A stretch of DNA of 64,000 bases from Rhodanobacter sp. (lineage in GTDB: Bacteria > Pseudomonadota > Gammaproteobacteria > Xanthomonadales > Rhodanobacteraceae). A program made the translations under genes and the position numbers. Below the pieces are notes generated by a model. That model ran no database searches. It was not told the DNA's origin and saw only the letters and a list, made by a program, of their open reading frames with translations. The stretch covers positions 34,998-98,997 of the forward strand of contig JANJTA010000006.1 of the NCBI GenBank assembly GCA_024711345.1, given 5' to 3'. Of the stretch, positions 61,512 through 64,000 are shown one piece after another; position 1 is the stretch's first letter; the number at the start of each line of letters is the position of its first letter.

Positions 61512-61817
61512 ATGATCGACGGTTTCCTGGCGCTGTACATCTTCATGCTGGCGGCGTTCACCGGCTATGAAATCATTGCGCGGGTGCCGGTGATCCTGCA
61601 CACGCCGCTGATGTCCGGCTCCAACTTCGTGCATGGCATTGTGCTGGTGGGAGCGATGATCGCGCTAGGGCATGCGCAGACCCCGTTCGAGATCGCGGTC
61701 GGCTTCGTCGGCGTGCTGCTGGGCGCCGGCAACGCCGCCGGCGGCTACGTGGTGACCGAGCGCATGCTGGAGATGTTCAAGTCGAGCAAGCCGGGCGCCG
61801 GCAAGGGAGCCAAGTGA
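61512..61817 (+). CDS. pntAB: NAD(P) transhydrogenase subunit alpha part 2
   Basis: A 101-residue membrane part of the alpha subunit with three or four helices (ALYIFMLAAFTGYEIIARVP, TPLMSGSNFVHGIVLVGAMIAL, GFVGVLLGAGNAAGGYVVTERML). It forms part of the proton channel with PntB, whose start overlaps its stop. It is separated from pntAA, so it needs its own promoter in the 150 bases shared with the divergent sigma gene. Confidence 0.93.
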   Translation: MIDGFLALYIFMLAAFTGYEIIARVPVILHTPLMSGSNFVHGIVLVGAMIALGHAQTPFEIAVGFVGVLLGAGNAAGGYVVTERMLEMFKSSKPGAGKGAK

Positions 61818-63274
61818 TGAGCTGGCTGCCCACCGTCATCAAGGCCTGCTATTTCCTCGCCGCGCTGCTGTTCATCCTCGGTCTGAAACGCATGAGTTCG
61901 CCGCGCACCGCGCGCGGCGGCATCGTCTGGGCCGGCTTCGGCATGCTGCTGGCGGTGCTGGCCACGCTGTTCCTGCCGGACATGCACAACCGCGGGCTGA
62001 TCATCGCCGCGGTGCTGGTCGGCGTCGCCGCGGCGTGGTGGAGCGGCCGCCGCGTGGCGATGACCGCGATGCCGCAGATGGTGGCGCTGTACAACGGCAT
62101 GGGCGGCGGCGCGGCGGCGGCGATCGGCGCGGTGGAGCTGATCGGCTACGCACGTTCGTCGGGGCTGCTGCACGCCGTGCCGGACACCTCGCCGCTGCGG
62201 CCGGAAGCGTGGGCGGTGAACGGCCTGCCGCCGGCGCTGTCGCCGACCGAGCTGGCGCTGGGCGTGCTCGGCGCGCTGATCGGCGCGGTGAGCTTCTCCG
62301 GCTCGCTGGTCGCCTTCGCCAAGCTGCAGGGCTGGATGGACAAGCGTTTCGTGTTCCCCGGCCAGCGCGCGGTGAACCTGCTGCTGCTGGCGGCGGCGGT
62401 GGTCACGGGCGTGCTGCTCGCCACCAGCCATGCCAGCCCGATGCTGATCGTGGCGTTCTTCGCGCTGGCGCTCGCCTTCGGCCTGATGATGACGCTGCCG
62501 ATCGGTGGCGCCGACATGCCGGTGGTGATCTCGCTGTACAACGCGTTCACCGGCCTGGCGGTGTCGTTCGAGGGTTTCGTGCTGGGCAACGAGGCGATGA
62601 TCATCGCCGGCATGGTGGTCGGCGCGGCCGGCACCTTGCTGACCCAGCTGATGGCCAAGGCAATGAACCGCTCGCTCGGCAACGTGCTGTTCGGCAGCTT
62701 CGGCGCGAGCGGCGGCGAGGCGCAGGCGATCAGCGGCGCGCAGAAGCCGGTGGACGCGGCCGACGCGGCGGTGATGATGGCCTACGCCGAGCGCGTGGTG
62801 ATCGTGCCCGGCTACGGCCTGGCGGTGGCGCAGGCGCAGCACAAGGTGTGGGAGTTCGCCCAGCTCTTGATCAAGCGCGGGGTGAAGGTGAAGTTCGCCA
62901 TCCATCCGGTGGCCGGGCGCATGCCCGGGCACATGAACGTGCTGCTGGCCGAGGCCGGCGTGCCGTACGACCTGATCGCCGACATGGACGACATCAACCC
63001 GGAGTTCCCGGCCACCGACGTGGCGCTGGTGATCGGCGCCAACGACGTGGTCAACCCGCTGGCCAAGACCGACCCGGCCTCGCCGATCTACGGCATGCCG
63101 ATCCTCGACGTCAGCGCGGCGAAGCAGGTGATCGTGATCAAGCGCGGCCGCGGCACCGGCTTCGCCGGCATCGAGAACGCGCTGTTCTACGCCGACAACA
63201 CCCGCATGCTGTACGGCGACGGCCAGGCGGCAGTGGGCGAGCTGGTGGCGGCGCTCAAGGAAATCGACGCCTGA
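61814..63274 (+). CDS. pntB: NAD(P) transhydrogenase subunit beta
   Basis: A 486-residue subunit. About nine membrane helices (1-290) form the proton path. The soluble NADP(H)-binding domain III follows (VVIVPGYGLAVAQAQHKVWEFAQLL, HPVAGRMPGHMNVLLAEAGVPYD, GANDVVNP, IKRGRGTGFAGIENALFY). It uses the proton gradient to make NADPH from NADH. A terminator follows. Confidence 0.95.
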   Translation: MMSWLPTVIKACYFLAALLFILGLKRMSSPRTARGGIVWAGFGMLLAVLATLFLPDMHNRGLIIAAVLVGVAAAWWSGRRVAMTAMPQMVALYNGMGGGAAAAIGAVELIGYARSSGLLHAVPDTSPLRPEAWAVNGLPPALSPTELALGVLGALIGAVSFSGSLVAFAKLQGWMDKRFVFPGQRAVNLLLLAAAVVTGVLLATSHASPMLIVAFFALALAFGLMMTLPIGGADMPVVISLYNAFTGLAVSFEGFVLGNEAMIIAGMVVGAAGTLLTQLMAKAMNRSLGNVLFGSFGASGGEAQAISGAQKPVDAADAAVMMAYAERVVIVPGYGLAVAQAQHKVWEFAQLLIKRGVKVKFAIHPVAGRMPGHMNVLLAEAGVPYDLIADMDDINPEFPATDVALVIGANDVVNPLAKTDPASPIYGMPILDVSAAKQVIVIKRGRGTGFAGIENALFYADNTRMLYGDGQAAVGELVAALKEIDA

Positions 63275-63294
63275 GCTGGCCGCGTCTTCCATGA

Positions 63295-63318
63295 GGCGGG
63301 TACCACCCGCCGCTTTTT
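63295..63318 (+). terminator. Rho-independent terminator after pntB
   Basis: GGCGGGT/ACCCGCC stem with an ACC loop (63295-63311), then GC and five Ts. Confidence 0.8.
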
Positions 63319-63319
63319 C

Positions 63320-63345
63320 GTAGGAGGGGCGCTGGCGCGCGATGC
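63320..63345 (+). repeat. Single REP-like arm, family 1 variant
   Basis: GTAGGAGGGGCGCTGGCGCG followed by CGATGC keeps the GTAGGAG head and GATGC foot of family 1 with an altered central palindrome. No inverted partner follows. Confidence 0.7.
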
Positions 63346-63390
63346 TTTTGCTTGTTCTGGCACCCGGTGTTGAGCTTTCGGAGCAAGAGC

Positions 63391-64000
63391 TTTCGTGCGC
63401 CTACGGCACCCGAGTCACTTTCTCTTTGCGTGCTCAAAGAGAAAGTAACCAAAGAGAAAGAGCACCCCGCTTGGCGCTTGCCGGGCATCCTGCCCGGCAA
63501 GTCCGTGAGTCGGGGCCGGGCTTTTCGAGCGGGCATCGTGCCCGCGCGAAAAGGCGAGTCCATCCCTGGACTCGCCCGCCGCGCGGCCTGTCGACCCCGC
63601 CTCACCGCCGCGCAAGGGACCCCGGGTAGAGCAGCGGGCCATCGTGGCCCGCACTCGGTGGTGAAGCTGAGAAGGGAAGAAATGAAACTCACAGCGAAGC
63701 ACCGCTTCGCTGTGAGTTTGCTCTGGCTCTTCTGACGAGCGCGCGCAGGAGGCGCGCGGCTCTACCCGGGGCCCCTACGGCGCGGCGGGTCGGCGAAGGA
63801 AAGCCCGCAGGGTGGCCGGCAGGGAGGCCGGCCAGTTTGACGTCTGGGCAGGTGGTCCGGTCGACAAACCCCGTAGCCCACCCGCGCACCCGGAAGGCAG
63901 GATGCCTGGAGGGCGCGCCATCGGGGTGCCCTTTTCTCTGGGCTACTTCTCTTTTGGGCACGCAAAAGAGAAGTAGCTCGCCCTCCGTAGGAGGGCGAAA
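63391..64000. repeat. Large non-coding element with ~90-bp inverted ends and multiple stem-loops
   Basis: The left end (63391 to about 63485) and the reverse complement of the right end (about 63915 to 64000) align over roughly 85-95 bases: TTTCG-CTCCTACGG..., a 12-13 bp hairpin with a GCGTGC-type loop, then AAAGAGAAAG-GCACCCCG. Between them are perfect or near-perfect hairpins at 63477-63501, 63522-63552, 63553-63576, 63634-63652, 63685-63719 (16-bp stem) and 63813-63834. Open frames run through on both strands but lack ribosome sites and protein motifs. The right edge may extend past the window. Confidence 0.85.

Noticed and set aside
63342..63735. Overlapping small frames (95 and 127 codons) in the terminal element
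   Set aside because: They run through perfect hairpins, lack ribosome sites, and are a likely by-product of the repeat rather than proteins.

Overview
The window is GC-rich, densely coded DNA with long overlapping operons and very few non-coding stretches. Gene content and order point to a gammaproteobacterium of the Xanthomonadales, most likely the Rhodanobacteraceae (Rhodanobacter, Dyella or Frateuria relatives). Supporting traits are nudE-cysQ-mazG, the ybbA-ybbP/tesA divergent pair, lgt followed by thyA-folA, pilB/pilC/pilD-coaE, a lemA-TPM-TPM operon, a three-part pnt transhydrogenase and many REP-like palindromes. The taxonomic call is inference from content; no rRNA or tRNA gene was seen.

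Layout. 1-2870: house-cleaning operon (inositol-phosphatase-fold protein, NudE, CysQ, MazG). 2917-5553: two exported proteins and an ArsB/SLC13-type carrier. 5609-9400: YbbP/YbbA ABC system divergent from TesA. 9501-11294: OmpR-type two-component pair. 11298-12653: fused succinyl-CoA:3-oxoacid CoA-transferase. 12764-14514: BlaI/M56 regulatory pair with palindromic operators. 14622-15674: exported isoaspartyl peptidase. 15777-19653: coupled TonB receptor/BNR/thioredoxin-fold operon. 19872-21806: RegB/RegA-type redox pair. 21871-26142: peptide transporter, DgkA and the LemA/TPM operon. 26254-28215: exported S9 peptidase. 28437-32994: lgt, an AIM24 protein, thyA, folA, mutT and coaE. 32991-37460: type IV pilus assembly genes pilD, pilC and pilB, with a DUF559 gene wedged between pilC and pilD.

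37924-47748 is a surface-polysaccharide island of visibly lower GC: glycosyltransferases, a UDP-GlcNAc 2-epimerase, a flippase, methyltransferases, an AsnB-type amidotransferase and a deleted TylF-type methyltransferase. It abuts 47791-53076, where two sigma-54-type pilin genes are followed by two large TMTC-like membrane proteins with DD motifs and TPR tails; these are candidates for a pilin-glycosylation system. After an S9 peptidase (53291-55423) come a HepT/MntA toxin-antitoxin pair between palindromic repeats, an exonuclease IX-like gene, a nitroreductase, cytidine deaminase, and pntAA separated from pntAB-pntB by an opposing sigma factor/DUF3619/DUF3106 operon.

Non-coding structure is unusually rich. 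At least three palindromic repeat families sit mostly at convergent gene ends, and four genes take their TAG stop codon from a repeat arm. The last 610 bases form one large element with inverted ends of about 90 bp, enclosing a row of stem-loops with no convincing gene.
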